A DNA stretch of 64,000 nucleotides from contig NZ_CP012938.1 of NCBI RefSeq assembly GCF_001314995.1, forward strand, positions 5,828,001-5,892,000, given 5' to 3'. A program made the translations under genes and the position numbers. The stretch's first letter is position 1, and every line of letters starts with the position of its first letter. Positions 1-7,699 of this stretch are shown here, one piece after another. Source of the DNA: Bacteroides ovatus. Its GTDB lineage: Bacteria > Bacteroidota > Bacteroidia > Bacteroidales > Bacteroidaceae. The notes under the pieces are model-generated. The model made no database searches, had not been told where the DNA came from, and saw only the letters and a program-made list of their open reading frames with translations.

Positions 1-530
1 TGACTGCCTTGACTTCACCGGATAAGCACCTGGAAGGACTTGAAGCGGGAGCGGATGTTTATGTTACAAAGCCATTTAGTTTTAAGCTTTTGCTTGCGCA
101 GGTGTTCCGGCTGATAGAGCAATGCGAAAAGTTACGGAAGAAGTTTTCCAGTGAACCGGGGGTAGTGCGTCCTGCTTTATGTAACACGGACCGGGATAAG
201 GAGTTTGCAGATCAGTTGGTGGCTGTGGTGGAAAAGATTTATTCTCAATACAACATTTCTATTGATGAATTTGCGCAGATGATGGGGATGGGACGAACTG
301 TGTTTTATAAAAAATTACGCGGAGTGACAGGATACTCACCGAATGAGTATTTGCGTGTCGTACGAATGAAGAAGGCTGCCGAACTGTTTTTGACCGAAAG
401 GGATCTGACTGTTGCGGAAGTTTCTTATAAAGTGGGTATTAACGATCCTCTTTATTTCAGTAAATGTTTTAAAGCGCAGTTTGGAGTATCTCCTTCGGCT
501 TACCAGAAAGGGGAGAGAAGTAAAACGTAG
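1..530 (+). CDS. Hybrid two-component system regulator (HTCS), C-terminal fragment
   Basis: The reading frame is already open at base 3, so this is the 3' end of a longer gene. The first residues (TALTSPDKHLEGLEAGADVY, then VTKPF) match the end of a response-regulator receiver domain, with the conserved Lys of the KPF motif. About residues 70-170 form an AraC-type double helix-turn-helix DNA-binding domain (MMGMGRTVFYKKLRG for the first helix pair, VAEVSYKVGINDPLYFSKCF for the second). This receiver plus AraC order is that of Bacteroides HTCS proteins, which fuse periplasmic sensor, kinase, receiver and AraC domains and switch on nearby polysaccharide loci. The neighbouring GH105, GH43 and GH28 genes fit a pectin-type signal, but the sensor is outside the window so the ligand cannot be read. 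A TTG at 9 is not a genuine start. Confidence 0.93.
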   Translation, partial: TALTSPDKHLEGLEAGADVYVTKPFSFKLLLAQVFRLIEQCEKLRKKFSSEPGVVRPALCNTDRDKEFADQLVAVVEKIYSQYNISIDEFAQMMGMGRTVFYKKLRGVTGYSPNEYLRVVRMKKAAELFLTERDLTVAEVSYKVGINDPLYFSKCFKAQFGVSPSAYQKGERSKT

Positions 531-535
531 TATAT

Positions 536-584
536 ACTTACCTTGAATCCGGTTTGTGAAGGATAGACCGGATTCAAGATAAGT
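536..584. terminator. Convergent hairpin between regulator and GH105 gene
   Basis: A 12-base perfect stem (CTTGAATCCGGT at 542-553 with its complement at 567-578) extends by five more pairs past one mismatch. It sits between the convergent ends of the regulator and GH105 genes. There is no long T run on either side, so its strength as a terminator is uncertain, but the stem and the location fit a shared terminator. Confidence 0.7.
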
Positions 585-595
585 ATGTTTATCAG

Positions 596-1735
596 TTACA
601 TATTGAGGTCTAATTTATAGATTTCACTTCCGGCAAGAAGGAAACATCCTGTTCCGAAATCCTCAAAATCAGGAACTTTGTCGTATGTGACAGGTTGACT
701 GTCTTTCGGTTCTTTGCCGGTTCCCTGTACATAACCAAGAAAACCATTCGGGTGAACTGCATCCTTCACCATAGCATTCCATGCTTTTATGATTACAGGC
801 AGATAGGTCTTTTTATCCAATAGACCGTTGCGTACGCCCCAAGCCATACCATATACGAAAAGAGCTGTGCCGGAAGTCTCTTTGCCTCCGAAGTTTGACG
901 GATCGTGGAGGCTGACATTCCAAAAGCCATCTTCACGCTGGCATTGTTTCAGTGCTTTGCTCATAGCCATAAAATCATTGATGTAATCTTGGCGATGTTT
1001 TTCATCAGATGGAATTTCGTTCATTACCCGCACCAAAGCTGCGTATACCCATCCGTTACCACGGCTCCAATAACAGTTTTCGCCATTAGGCTCTTTGTAT
1101 GGAGGATCGAAATTATGGTCTCTCCACCACAAACCTTCTTTGACATTGAACATTCCGTTCTCTCCGTGTTTATTACGGGTATATTCGTACATATCCCACA
1201 TTTTGTCGAAGTACTTCTGTTCGCCTGTAAGTTTCCCCATTTTGGCAAATATAGGCATCCCCATCTGGATAGCATCTATCCACCACCAGTCGTTTATTTG
1301 TGGAGTATTGACCAGCATATCCATATTGGCTTTCGTTTTCCGTATTTTTTCAGGATCGGGGCAAATGTTGTATAAATCGAGATAGATTTGGCTGGCGCAG
1401 TAATTATCTGCATTACGGGTGGTTGTCCCACGGTGGAAGCCCCATTGGTGGTAATCCGCCCATTCTTTGGCATAGAGATAATATTCGTCTGCGGGATAGA
1501 TGGAGTAGAGTGCCATTAAGCCTTCGTAATATACGCTTCGTGTCCAGATATTACTGGGGCGAACTACTTTTTTCACAAAGGAAGGAGTGCGATAGTTGGC
1601 ATATTTCTTCATGAAATAGTCGTTCACATGAAGAGTTACTTTCAGAATTTCTTTTTTATCGGGAACTGTCTGTGCTTTTATGTTCCCGTAACTCAATATT
1701 ACTCCTGCAAAAAATAGTATAAGATGCTTTTTCAT
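596..1735 (-). CDS. Glycoside hydrolase family 105, unsaturated rhamnogalacturonyl hydrolase
   Basis: The protein has about 379 residues from the chosen start, the usual size for GH105 (YteR/RhiN type). These enzymes remove the unsaturated uronic acid left at the non-reducing end of oligosaccharides by pectin lyases. Seen here: an N-terminal signal peptide (MKKHLILFFAGVILSYG, ending near KAQ), an alpha/alpha-barrel pattern with many aromatic residues, and WWWIDAIQMG around residue 154, whose Asp matches the catalytic Asp of YteR. The frame also opens at a GTG at 1777, but this adds 14 residues before the signal peptide and would lie next to a possible -7 box (CACCTTTG read on the minus strand, 1779-1786), so ATG at 1735 is preferred. 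It probably works in the periplasm with the GH28, GH43 and DUF4861 proteins of this cluster. Confidence 0.93.
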   Translation of the reverse strand: MKKHLILFFAGVILSYGNIKAQTVPDKKEILKVTLHVNDYFMKKYANYRTPSFVKKVVRPSNIWTRSVYYEGLMALYSIYPADEYYLYAKEWADYHQWGFHRGTTTRNADNYCASQIYLDLYNICPDPEKIRKTKANMDMLVNTPQINDWWWIDAIQMGMPIFAKMGKLTGEQKYFDKMWDMYEYTRNKHGENGMFNVKEGLWWRDHNFDPPYKEPNGENCYWSRGNGWVYAALVRVMNEIPSDEKHRQDYINDFMAMSKALKQCQREDGFWNVSLHDPSNFGGKETSGTALFVYGMAWGVRNGLLDKKTYLPVIIKAWNAMVKDAVHPNGFLGYVQGTGKEPKDSQPVTYDKVPDFEDFGTGCFLLAGSEIYKLDLNM

Positions 1736-1946
1736 TTTATAATAAATTAGATTACTATTGTTCTTAGATTTAGGCACACAAAGGTGAGCCTTTCTTTACC
1801 TGTTGCAAAGAAAATGCATTGTAAGGAAAGTGATATTGAAATTTGTACGGAAAATATGTAATATTAGACTTTATTCTTTATTCATATTAGTCATGGATAA
1901 GAACCAAGTATGAATAATTAGCAAGAGCGATTTTTTTGTAAGTCAT

Positions 1947-1976
1947 ATTGTTGTATTGATATTTATTGTATATTTG
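1947..1976 (+). promoter_or_regulatory. Bacteroides-type promoter for the MNT/HEPN pair
   Basis: TATATTTG at 1969-1976 matches the -7 consensus TAnnTTTG, with a TTG at 1948-1950 about 18 bases upstream. A purine-rich AAGGGGAG just before the start at 2000 looks like a strong ribosome-binding site, which is uncommon among Bacteroides genes. Confidence 0.6.
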
Positions 1977-1999
1977 TAGAAGAGTAAGGGGAGACGAAT

Positions 2000-2323
2000 A
2001 TGAAAAGTCATACAAATAAAATATTAGAGTCTATTAAGCAGGCATTGACAGAGCATTTACCAAAAGGTGGCAAGGCTTTGTTGTTTGGTTCTCAAGCTCG
2101 TGGGGATGCACGGATTGATTCTGATTGGGATATTTTGATTATCTTAGATAAAGAAAAATTGGAGCCTGAAGATTATGATAAGGTAAGCTTTCCCTTAACT
2201 ATGTTGGGATGGGACTTGGGAGCGCGAATTAATCCGATTATGTATACGATGAAAGAATGGGCTGCAAGTTGTATTACACCATTTTATAAAAATGTAGAGC
2301 AGGAAGGAATTGAATTAGTATGA
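2000..2323 (+). CDS. MNT-type minimal nucleotidyltransferase (putative antitoxin)
   Basis: A 107-residue single-domain nucleotidyltransferase of the pol-beta superfamily. The signature GS-x10-DxD is complete: GSQARGDARIDSDWD at about residues 30-44, with both metal-binding aspartates. Such MNT proteins pair with HEPN proteins. In characterised MntA-HepT pairs the nucleotidyltransferase adds AMP to the HEPN RNase and silences it. The gene overlaps the next by ATGA (2320-2323), which implies translational coupling. The two genes are AT-richer than the surrounding hydrolase genes, consistent with acquisition. Antitoxin function is inferred from family and context. Confidence 0.87.
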   Translation: MKSHTNKILESIKQALTEHLPKGGKALLFGSQARGDARIDSDWDILIILDKEKLEPEDYDKVSFPLTMLGWDLGARINPIMYTMKEWAASCITPFYKNVEQEGIELV

Positions 2324-2721
2324 AATTGACAGATGAAGAACGTAATTCTTTGGTGATATTACAGTTGGAGAAAGCTAAAGTATTTTTGAAACAAGCAGAT
2401 GAGATGTTTGATCTGAAGTATTGGGATATTGCTTCCAATAGATATTATTATGCCTGTTTTCATGCTGTTCAGGCTTTATTAATACAAAATGGATTATCAT
2501 GTAAAACCCATGATGGGTTGATAGCTTGCTTTGGCTTGAATTTTATAAAAACAGGCAAAATTAGTGCACGTTTGGGAAGTTTTTTGGCGCGTATGGAACA
2601 ATTACGGCAAAAAGGGGATTATAATTGCATTTATTCAATATCGGAGGATGAAATCAGTACGATAAAAGCTCCGGCAAGAGAACTTATTGAGACTATTGAA
2701 GTTTTACTTGCCGAATCATAA
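2320..2721 (+). CDS. HEPN-domain protein, UPF0332-like (putative toxin RNase)
   Basis: A 133-residue all-helical protein of the HEPN superfamily. The segment SNRYYYACFHAVQALL carries R-x6-H, within the R-x4-6-H motif that forms the RNase site in active HEPN proteins, and the layout resembles UPF0332 proteins. It is coupled to the MNT gene through a four-base overlap. A typical reading is a type VII-like toxin-antitoxin module in which MNT modifies HEPN. HEPN proteins can also serve non-toxin roles, so toxicity is inference. It ends just before the convergent HAD phosphatase gene, with about 23 bases between the ends. Confidence 0.85.
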   Translation: MKLTDEERNSLVILQLEKAKVFLKQADEMFDLKYWDIASNRYYYACFHAVQALLIQNGLSCKTHDGLIACFGLNFIKTGKISARLGSFLARMEQLRQKGDYNCIYSISEDEISTIKAPARELIETIEVLLAES

Positions 2722-2744
2722 TTATTCTTGTAAGGATATCATCG

Positions 2745-3395
2745 TTAAAAGACCATTTTTTTTATTTTTTCGGCCACATCTGTCATATATGCCGGATTAA
2801 ATTCTTCTAGTTCCGTGCGTGGTCGGAATCCCCATGTCACTCCGCAAGCGGTTACACCGGCATTGGCTGCTGTTTGCATGTCTACACCGGAATCACCTAC
2901 ATAAAGAACATCTTCTTTTCGTACATCGGCAAGTTTTAATATATCAAAAACGATTGTTGGATCAGGTTTGACATTTACTCCTTCCCGTTGGCCGAAAACG
3001 GCAGTGAAATGAATTTCCGGAAAGTAGTGGGCAACCAGTTTCTCGGTAGCGGCCTGATATTTGTTGGAGGCTACGGCAATCTGAATGCCTGCGGATTGCA
3101 GATAAGACAATAACGCTGAAATACCCGGGTAAGGACGACTATCGTCTGCATTGTGAATATCATAATAAGGAATAAACTCTTTTCTTACCCGGAGCACATT
3201 CTCTTCTGTCTTTTCTCCTTCGGGTAATGCACGTTCAAAGAGTTTGTTGATACCATTTCCTACCATGAAGTTATACTTTTCTACATCGTGTGTGGGGTAT
3301 CCTAATTTATTCAAAGCATAATTAGTGCTATGGGCGAGGTCTGCGATAGTATTTAATAATGTACCGTCCAAATCGAATATTATTAGTTTTTTCAT
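2745..3395 (-). CDS. HAD-family hydrolase, phosphoglycolate phosphatase-like
   Basis: 216 residues with all four HAD motifs: FDLDGTLLNT at the N-terminus (nucleophile Asp plus acid Asp), VASNKY (motif II Ser), the Lys in NVKPDP (motif III) and VGDSGVDMQTA (motif IV acids). The helical cap between motifs I and II places it in the Gph/PGMB-like subfamily. These enzymes remove phosphate from small metabolites such as 2-phosphoglycolate; the exact substrate cannot be read. It is a single gene with its own -7 box upstream. Confidence 0.88.
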   Translation of the reverse strand: MKKLIIFDLDGTLLNTIADLAHSTNYALNKLGYPTHDVEKYNFMVGNGINKLFERALPEGEKTEENVLRVRKEFIPYYDIHNADDSRPYPGISALLSYLQSAGIQIAVASNKYQAATEKLVAHYFPEIHFTAVFGQREGVNVKPDPTIVFDILKLADVRKEDVLYVGDSGVDMQTAANAGVTACGVTWGFRPRTELEEFNPAYMTDVAEKIKKMVF

Positions 3396-3442
3396 TAAGG
3401 CTTATGTTTATAGTTAATTCTATATTTAAATCTTTTATTCTG

Positions 3443-3450
3443 CAAAGGTA
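3443..3450 (-). promoter_or_regulatory. -7 box for the HAD hydrolase gene
   Basis: Read on the minus strand this is TACCTTTG, a full match to TAnnTTTG, about 50 bases upstream of the ATG at 3395. No clear -33 element was seen. Confidence 0.5.
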
Positions 3451-3526
3451 TACTAAAAAAATGAGATTGGGAAGAATGAGGCAATAGTTTAGAGAATATC
3501 GAATGAACAACAAAGCCGGAAATATA

Positions 3527-3557
3527 TTTGTTATTCTACCAGATTGGCTTAACTTTG
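3527..3557 (+). promoter_or_regulatory. Full Bacteroides promoter for the 3575-4380 gene pair
   Basis: TTTG at 3527-3530, a 19-base spacer, then TAACTTTG at 3550-3557. Both elements and the spacing match the Bacteroides sigma-ABfr consensus. The predicted start of transcription lies only about 10 bases before the ATG at 3575, so the leader is very short. Confidence 0.72.
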
Positions 3558-3574
3558 CGAAAAACTAAAGAATA

Positions 3575-3949
3575 ATGAATGCAGAATGGTTTGAGGCATT
3601 GCCTGAACAATGTCCCCCAACGGATGCGAAGCGGTGCGAAGGCTGTTATTATAGAATTGCAAATGGTAATCCTGTTACAACAGAAGATTTCTTTTCGCAA
3701 AGAAAAATGCAGCCGGATAAGGTCTTTAAAGGATTAGGAATAGATGAATGTGTGACAAGGGCAGTCTCTCTATTTTCAGAGAGGGAAGAAGCGGAGAAAA
3801 GATTAAAGCTTCCTAAGTTCAAGAAGGCAAATATTGCTTTAGTCATATTGGAACCAAAAGATGGAGTGTTAAAGAAAACATTTGATATAGCACATTATTC
3901 TTGGTGGAGAACAAAGGATTTTAATGTTTTACAAGCTAAAATAGTCTGA
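3575..3949 (+). CDS. Hypothetical protein, 124 aa, cysteine pair near N-terminus
   Basis: Not recognised. The soluble 124-residue protein starts MNAEWFEALPEQCPPTDAKR and has C-x7-C-x2-C (QCPPTDAKRCEGC) at about residues 13-24, which could bind metal, followed by a charged helical middle and an aromatic stretch (HYSWWRTKDF) near the C-terminus. No signal peptide is seen. The strong promoter just upstream and the two-base gap to the next gene indicate a real two-gene transcription unit. The short length, isolation and pairing with another unknown would also fit an effector/immunity or phage-related cassette, but nothing in the sequence proves this. Confidence 0.72.
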   Translation: MNAEWFEALPEQCPPTDAKRCEGCYYRIANGNPVTTEDFFSQRKMQPDKVFKGLGIDECVTRAVSLFSEREEAEKRLKLPKFKKANIALVILEPKDGVLKKTFDIAHYSWWRTKDFNVLQAKIV

Positions 3950-3951
3950 TT

Positions 3952-4380
3952 ATGGGAATGGAAGATGTGTTAAGGATAGACAAAATTCTGGATTTCTGTG
4001 ATGTGCCTCAGCTTTTTGTGGCAAGAGATGCCTTTGATACACTGTATCTTTGTCTTTTATATGATGATGAGACGGTTTATCGCTATACGGGAATACGTAT
4101 CTCTACACGTAGACTTGAATCCTTCTTAGCAGGTAAAGCCGATTTGCGTTTACTCTATCTACAGCCTGAAAATGAACATGAGTATTACGATGTTGTGTTT
4201 CAATCGGGTGAATACCAGAAAACGTTATTAAAGGAAAGTGTATTGTTGGAAGATAAATTGCCGGCTGAGGGATATGTTTTATCTGGAGAGAAGCGCGAGA
4301 ATGTGGTCATTAATTTGCCAATAAAAGACCGTAGTCTGCTTGCAGAGCTTGTTCGTAAATTTGGCTGGGCTTGTATGTAA
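3952..4380 (+). CDS. Hypothetical protein, 142 aa (possibly DUF6575-like)
   Basis: Translationally adjacent to the preceding gene and ending at a strong hairpin terminator. The protein is acidic, soluble and predicted alpha/beta. It opens with DVLRIDKILDFCDVPQLFVA and continues with YLCLLYDD and RYTGIRIS, a pattern I loosely associate with DUF6575, without being able to verify it. No catalytic motif was recognised. Its tail (RSLLAELVRKFGWAC) is helical. Function unknown; co-transcription with the 124-residue gene is the firm part of the call. Confidence 0.72.
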   Translation: MGMEDVLRIDKILDFCDVPQLFVARDAFDTLYLCLLYDDETVYRYTGIRISTRRLESFLAGKADLRLLYLQPENEHEYYDVVFQSGEYQKTLLKESVLLEDKLPAEGYVLSGEKRENVVINLPIKDRSLLAELVRKFGWACM

Positions 4381-4393
4381 GTTTAAAGAAGAT

Positions 4394-4442
4394 AAAAAAG
4401 ATTGTCCCGCTACTGCTTGAAAGTTGTGGGACAATCTTTTTT
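4394..4442. terminator. Bidirectional intrinsic terminator
   Basis: Stem AAGATTGTCCC / GGGACAATCTT with the left arm preceded by an A run (4394-4399) and the right arm followed by a T run (4437-4442). It serves the hypothetical pair on the plus strand and the GH43 gene on the minus strand. Confidence 0.88.
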
Positions 4443-4462
4443 CATCCTTATATATACTTTGA

Positions 4463-6139
4463 TTACTTCTTCGTAATACGGAACCAGTCAACGTCTGCCC
4501 AACCGCCGTCATTCGTTTTAATAGCCGGACGCGTACAGAACATACCGACTTTGGCACCAATCCATTGTCCTTCTCTTGCCTGGAAAGGAACACCTAATGA
4601 TTCATATTTCTTTCCGTCGAGGCTATAGCTGAAATTACACATCACAATGAGGTCATGTCCGCCTTCACTACCCTTGATTTTCTTTCCGTCACAACTGAAA
4701 CGCACTTTCAGATAAACCGTGTTTTGCGAAAGATCAACAGCGGCTTTCACTTCTTCTGGTTTGCCTTTATCTGCTCTGTCACATTCAACTTGCGACAGAA
4801 CCAAACCTTTGTCTGTATTTTCTAGAACAAGTCCGGCATAATCCCTGCCCATAACGACAAGTCCGGTGCGTTCGCCTTTATTCTTTTGGTTAGGGCTGAA
4901 CGTCAGTTTCATTGTTGCGGTAAAATTATCAGAAGGAGTTTTTTGTAATAAGAGGTTGGCTACATCCCACAGGTTCTTATAATCTTCTACTACCGGATAA
5001 GAGTATAATCTGACATAGCTTTTGTCACCTGCATAATACGCCCATTTTTCATTAATGTTAGCATGCCATTGCCACTGCGGAGAAAGTGTATACCCATCAA
5101 ATTCGTCACTTTCTTGTGGAGTGCAGATAGGATATGTTTTACCGACATTTGGCTTCTTGTAAGTCAAAACAGGTTCTCCGCAGCCGTCACCGTCTTTATC
5201 AATACCGATAATAGGCCAGTCGTTCACCCATTTCATCGGTTGGAGATGCATAATGCGTCCGTAAGCACCGACATCTTGAAAGTGGAGGAACCAGTCTTCT
5301 CCGGTAGGAGTATCTACCCATGCACCTTGGTGAGGACCGTTGACAGGAGAGTTACCTTGCGCAAGTACTGTTTTCCATTCGTAAGGACCGTAGATGTTTT
5401 TAGAACGTAATACGACCTGCCAGCCTGTCGGCACACCGCCGGCCGGATGAAAGATATAATAATAGTCGTTTCTCTTGTACATTTTAGGACCTTCGCAAGT
5501 CTGATGTGCTTCGTGACCGTCGAAAATTATACGGGAAGGAGTGATCGCTTTTGTTGCTTCTGCATTCAGTTCGCAGATAGTGATTACACTTTTCAGTCCG
5601 GCACGACTTCCTGCGTATGCGTGTACCATATATACTTTTCCGTCTTCATCCCAGAACGGGCAAGTGTCAATGATACCTTTTCCCGCTTTCACCAAGACCG
5701 GTTCGCTCCACGGACCTTTCGGATCTTTGGCTTTCACCATAAAAGCTCCCTGATCGGGATCTCCCCAAAAGATGTAAAACTCACCGTTGTGATGACGAAT
5801 AGCCGGAGCCCATACACGATTGCCGTGTTCCGGCCGTTCTGGAGTTTCGATAGGGGAGAGGGCATTGGGAACTGCGGCACCGATGATTGTCCAGTTGACT
5901 AAATCTTTAGAATGAAGGATTTGCAATCCCGGCAAACAGTTGAAACTGGATGAAGTCATATAGAAATCATCTCCTACACGGCAAGCATCCGGATCGGAAT
6001 AGTCGGCATAAAGCACCGGATTTTTGTATTTACCGTTTCCGAGGTCGGAAACCCATACTTCAGATACATAGTTCTTCTGTGCTACTGCGGTGAAAACCGT
6101 TAATAAGCAAAAGGCTAAAGTCTGTGTCAATCGTTTCAT
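4463..6139 (-). CDS. Glycoside hydrolase family 43, beta-xylosidase / alpha-L-arabinofuranosidase type
   Basis: 558 residues with an N-terminal signal peptide (MKRLTQTLAFCLLTVFTAVA) and a five-bladed propeller catalytic domain up to about residue 330. The catalytic acids are visible: Asp in YADYSDPDACRVG (base), Asp in IDTCPFWDEDG (pKa modulator) and Glu in HQTCEGPKMYKRN (acid). From about residue 345 (ESDEFDGYTLSPQWQWHANI) a concanavalin-like beta-sandwich follows, the C-terminal domain common in GH43 beta-xylosidases. GH43 enzymes release arabinose or xylose from side chains; next to GH28 and GH105, arabinan or rhamnogalacturonan decoration is plausible. The substrate is not deducible from sequence alone. 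Confidence 0.93.
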   Translation of the reverse strand: MKRLTQTLAFCLLTVFTAVAQKNYVSEVWVSDLGNGKYKNPVLYADYSDPDACRVGDDFYMTSSSFNCLPGLQILHSKDLVNWTIIGAAVPNALSPIETPERPEHGNRVWAPAIRHHNGEFYIFWGDPDQGAFMVKAKDPKGPWSEPVLVKAGKGIIDTCPFWDEDGKVYMVHAYAGSRAGLKSVITICELNAEATKAITPSRIIFDGHEAHQTCEGPKMYKRNDYYYIFHPAGGVPTGWQVVLRSKNIYGPYEWKTVLAQGNSPVNGPHQGAWVDTPTGEDWFLHFQDVGAYGRIMHLQPMKWVNDWPIIGIDKDGDGCGEPVLTYKKPNVGKTYPICTPQESDEFDGYTLSPQWQWHANINEKWAYYAGDKSYVRLYSYPVVEDYKNLWDVANLLLQKTPSDNFTATMKLTFSPNQKNKGERTGLVVMGRDYAGLVLENTDKGLVLSQVECDRADKGKPEEVKAAVDLSQNTVYLKVRFSCDGKKIKGSEGGHDLIVMCNFSYSLDGKKYESLGVPFQAREGQWIGAKVGMFCTRPAIKTNDGGWADVDWFRITKK

Positions 6140-6188
6140 GTTATAGATAGATTATTTATAGATATGATTCGTTGGTTTTATCTGATGG

Positions 6189-6217
6189 CAAAGGTAAATA
6201 AAAAGACTCTGCACAAG
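6189..6217 (-). promoter_or_regulatory. Promoter for the GH43 gene, overlapping the upstream terminator
   Basis: On the minus strand the -7 box is TACCTTTG (6189-6196), with a TTG at about 6214-6216 as possible -33 element. The -33 part lies inside the left arm of the terminator hairpin of the preceding DUF4861 gene, so termination and initiation share bases. Confidence 0.55.
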
Positions 6218-6238
6218 GAGGAATATTTGTGCAGAGTC
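6205..6238 (-). terminator. Intrinsic terminator of the DUF4861 gene
   Basis: A 12-base perfect stem (GACTCTGCACAA at 6205-6216 with its complement at 6227-6238), followed on the minus strand by TTTTT from 6200-6204. Confidence 0.85.
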
Positions 6239-6293
6239 ATAGAAAAATTGGTAGATACCTCGTAATTTTTGTTTAGTTGTATTTGTTTCTACC

Positions 6294-7535
6294 CTATTTA
6301 TTGGGGCGGTTATCTTTTATTCTCACTGTCACCGGATGAGCCAGCTCTTCTTTCCATTCGCGGAGATGAGCAAACCATGCTTCCGGCGTTTTATATCCGA
6401 ATGTCTCTTTCATCGAGGTGAAAGTCGTGTGATACTGGAAATATTTATTTCCCGGGGCGGTAATTGTATAAAGGAAGTTGGCTTTATCCTTTTCTTCCGA
6501 TTTTACATAACGTTGGGGAATACAAGTGCCCAGCCCTACAGTTTCTTTAGCATATTTTACGGTATCGTTTACCGGCCAGTCCGTTCCCCAACTTCCTACG
6601 AGTCCTTTATGATCGGAGAAAGATTTGGAAGTACCTACGATGTCTTGCACACCTGTGCAGAAAATTTCTTTATCGAGCGGTTCGTCAAAGAATGCTTCGA
6701 TATGAAGATCGCGATGTCCGGCATAAAGCGTGTAGCGTGTCATCATATTCAGTTCCTGGTCCTGATATTTCCATCCGGTTACTTCTATTTCTGCAATTAC
6801 ACGTACCGGTCCATAAGAGACGATACGTTCTGTACGAGTGTCCACTGGAGTAATATGGGTTGCCTTTTGTCCGTCCCAACCTTTCAATGCACCCGGTCCG
6901 CAACTGTCGAACACGCGAAGTACGTCATCTCCGAATCCTTTAGCTAACTGCTCATCCGTCGGATAGAACTGCGATTCTTTGATTTCCAGTCCTTTGTTGA
7001 ACTTGCCGTAAATATCCGGTGTCTGTTTTTCATTGAAATAAAGACGGTATCCTACCAGTTCCGATTCCAAAACCGGACCGTGAGGACGTACCATGCTGTA
7101 TATATTGCTAGTGCCGGGAACGGTGATAGCCTGTACCCGTTGATGTTTACCTTTCTTGTTGTCTACAATAAACATATCGGCATAAACTCGTTCAGGATAA
7201 GTCTTTGTACTCTTTTCCGAAGAAAGTGTAACCTGAAATGTTTTTCTACCATGGGCAGGAAGATCGGCAACAAAGACCAGTTCGTCCATCTTGCGGTCCC
7301 GGTTCAAATCGTCCAACTGCGAAGGAATTTCCTTCCTTCCTTCCATGACAACGGCTGATTTTACTTTGAAACCAGCGTGCAACTCATGTAGATTGATAAC
7401 AACCGGAGCATCCGCTTTGGGCTGATTCCAGTTGTTTTGTACTTCAACTGTGATGGTTTTCTCCTGTTTCTGCGTTTGGGCAGACAGGCTGAAAGCTCCT
7501 AAAAAGAAAGTAATAATAAAAAGATTCTTCTTCAT
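6294..7535 (-). CDS. DUF4861 family secreted protein of the pectin cluster
   Basis: 413 residues with a signal peptide (MKKNLFIITFFLGAFSLSAQ) and the features of DUF4861 as I know it: an N-terminal immunoglobulin-like beta section (TITVEVQNNWNQPKADAPVV), the LDDLNRDRKMDELVFVADL segment, and a long beta-rich main domain with conserved GPVR and GLGTCIPQ stretches. DUF4861 genes recur in Bacteroidetes polysaccharide loci that degrade uronic-acid polymers, and are suspected carbohydrate-active proteins. Here it lies between GH43 and GH28 genes on the same strand, each with its own promoter and terminator. Activity is not assigned; a hydrolase or accessory role in periplasmic pectin breakdown is inference. 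Confidence 0.85.
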   Translation of the reverse strand: MKKNLFIITFFLGAFSLSAQTQKQEKTITVEVQNNWNQPKADAPVVINLHELHAGFKVKSAVVMEGRKEIPSQLDDLNRDRKMDELVFVADLPAHGRKTFQVTLSSEKSTKTYPERVYADMFIVDNKKGKHQRVQAITVPGTSNIYSMVRPHGPVLESELVGYRLYFNEKQTPDIYGKFNKGLEIKESQFYPTDEQLAKGFGDDVLRVFDSCGPGALKGWDGQKATHITPVDTRTERIVSYGPVRVIAEIEVTGWKYQDQELNMMTRYTLYAGHRDLHIEAFFDEPLDKEIFCTGVQDIVGTSKSFSDHKGLVGSWGTDWPVNDTVKYAKETVGLGTCIPQRYVKSEEKDKANFLYTITAPGNKYFQYHTTFTSMKETFGYKTPEAWFAHLREWKEELAHPVTVRIKDNRPNK

Positions 7536-7573
7536 GTTTCTAAGGCTGAAATTATACGTCGTATTTCTCCTTG

Positions 7574-7581
7574 CAAAAATA
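7574..7581 (-). promoter_or_regulatory. -7 box for the DUF4861 gene
   Basis: TATTTTTG on the minus strand, about 40 bases upstream of the ATG at 7535 and directly beyond the terminator of the GH28 gene. Confidence 0.45.
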
Positions 7582-7588
7582 GCAGAAA

Positions 7589-7634
7589 AAATAGCAGACT
7601 GTGTCTCTTTTGAGGAGATTATAGTCTGCTATTT
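7589..7634 (-). terminator. Intrinsic terminator of the GH28 gene
   Basis: A 12-base perfect stem (AAATAGCAGACT at 7589-7600 with its complement at 7623-7634) and a 22-base loop. On the minus strand it is followed by a T-rich stretch. Confidence 0.8.
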
Positions 7635-7699
7635 GAGCTTTTTACTCTATATAATGATATTGTGGTTTCTATTTTGCATCACAGAATGGCAATGAGTTT

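Noticed and set aside
9..530. Complete small AraC-type regulator starting at 9
   Set aside because: The frame is open to the window edge and the first residues belong to a receiver domain, so this is the end of a larger hybrid protein.
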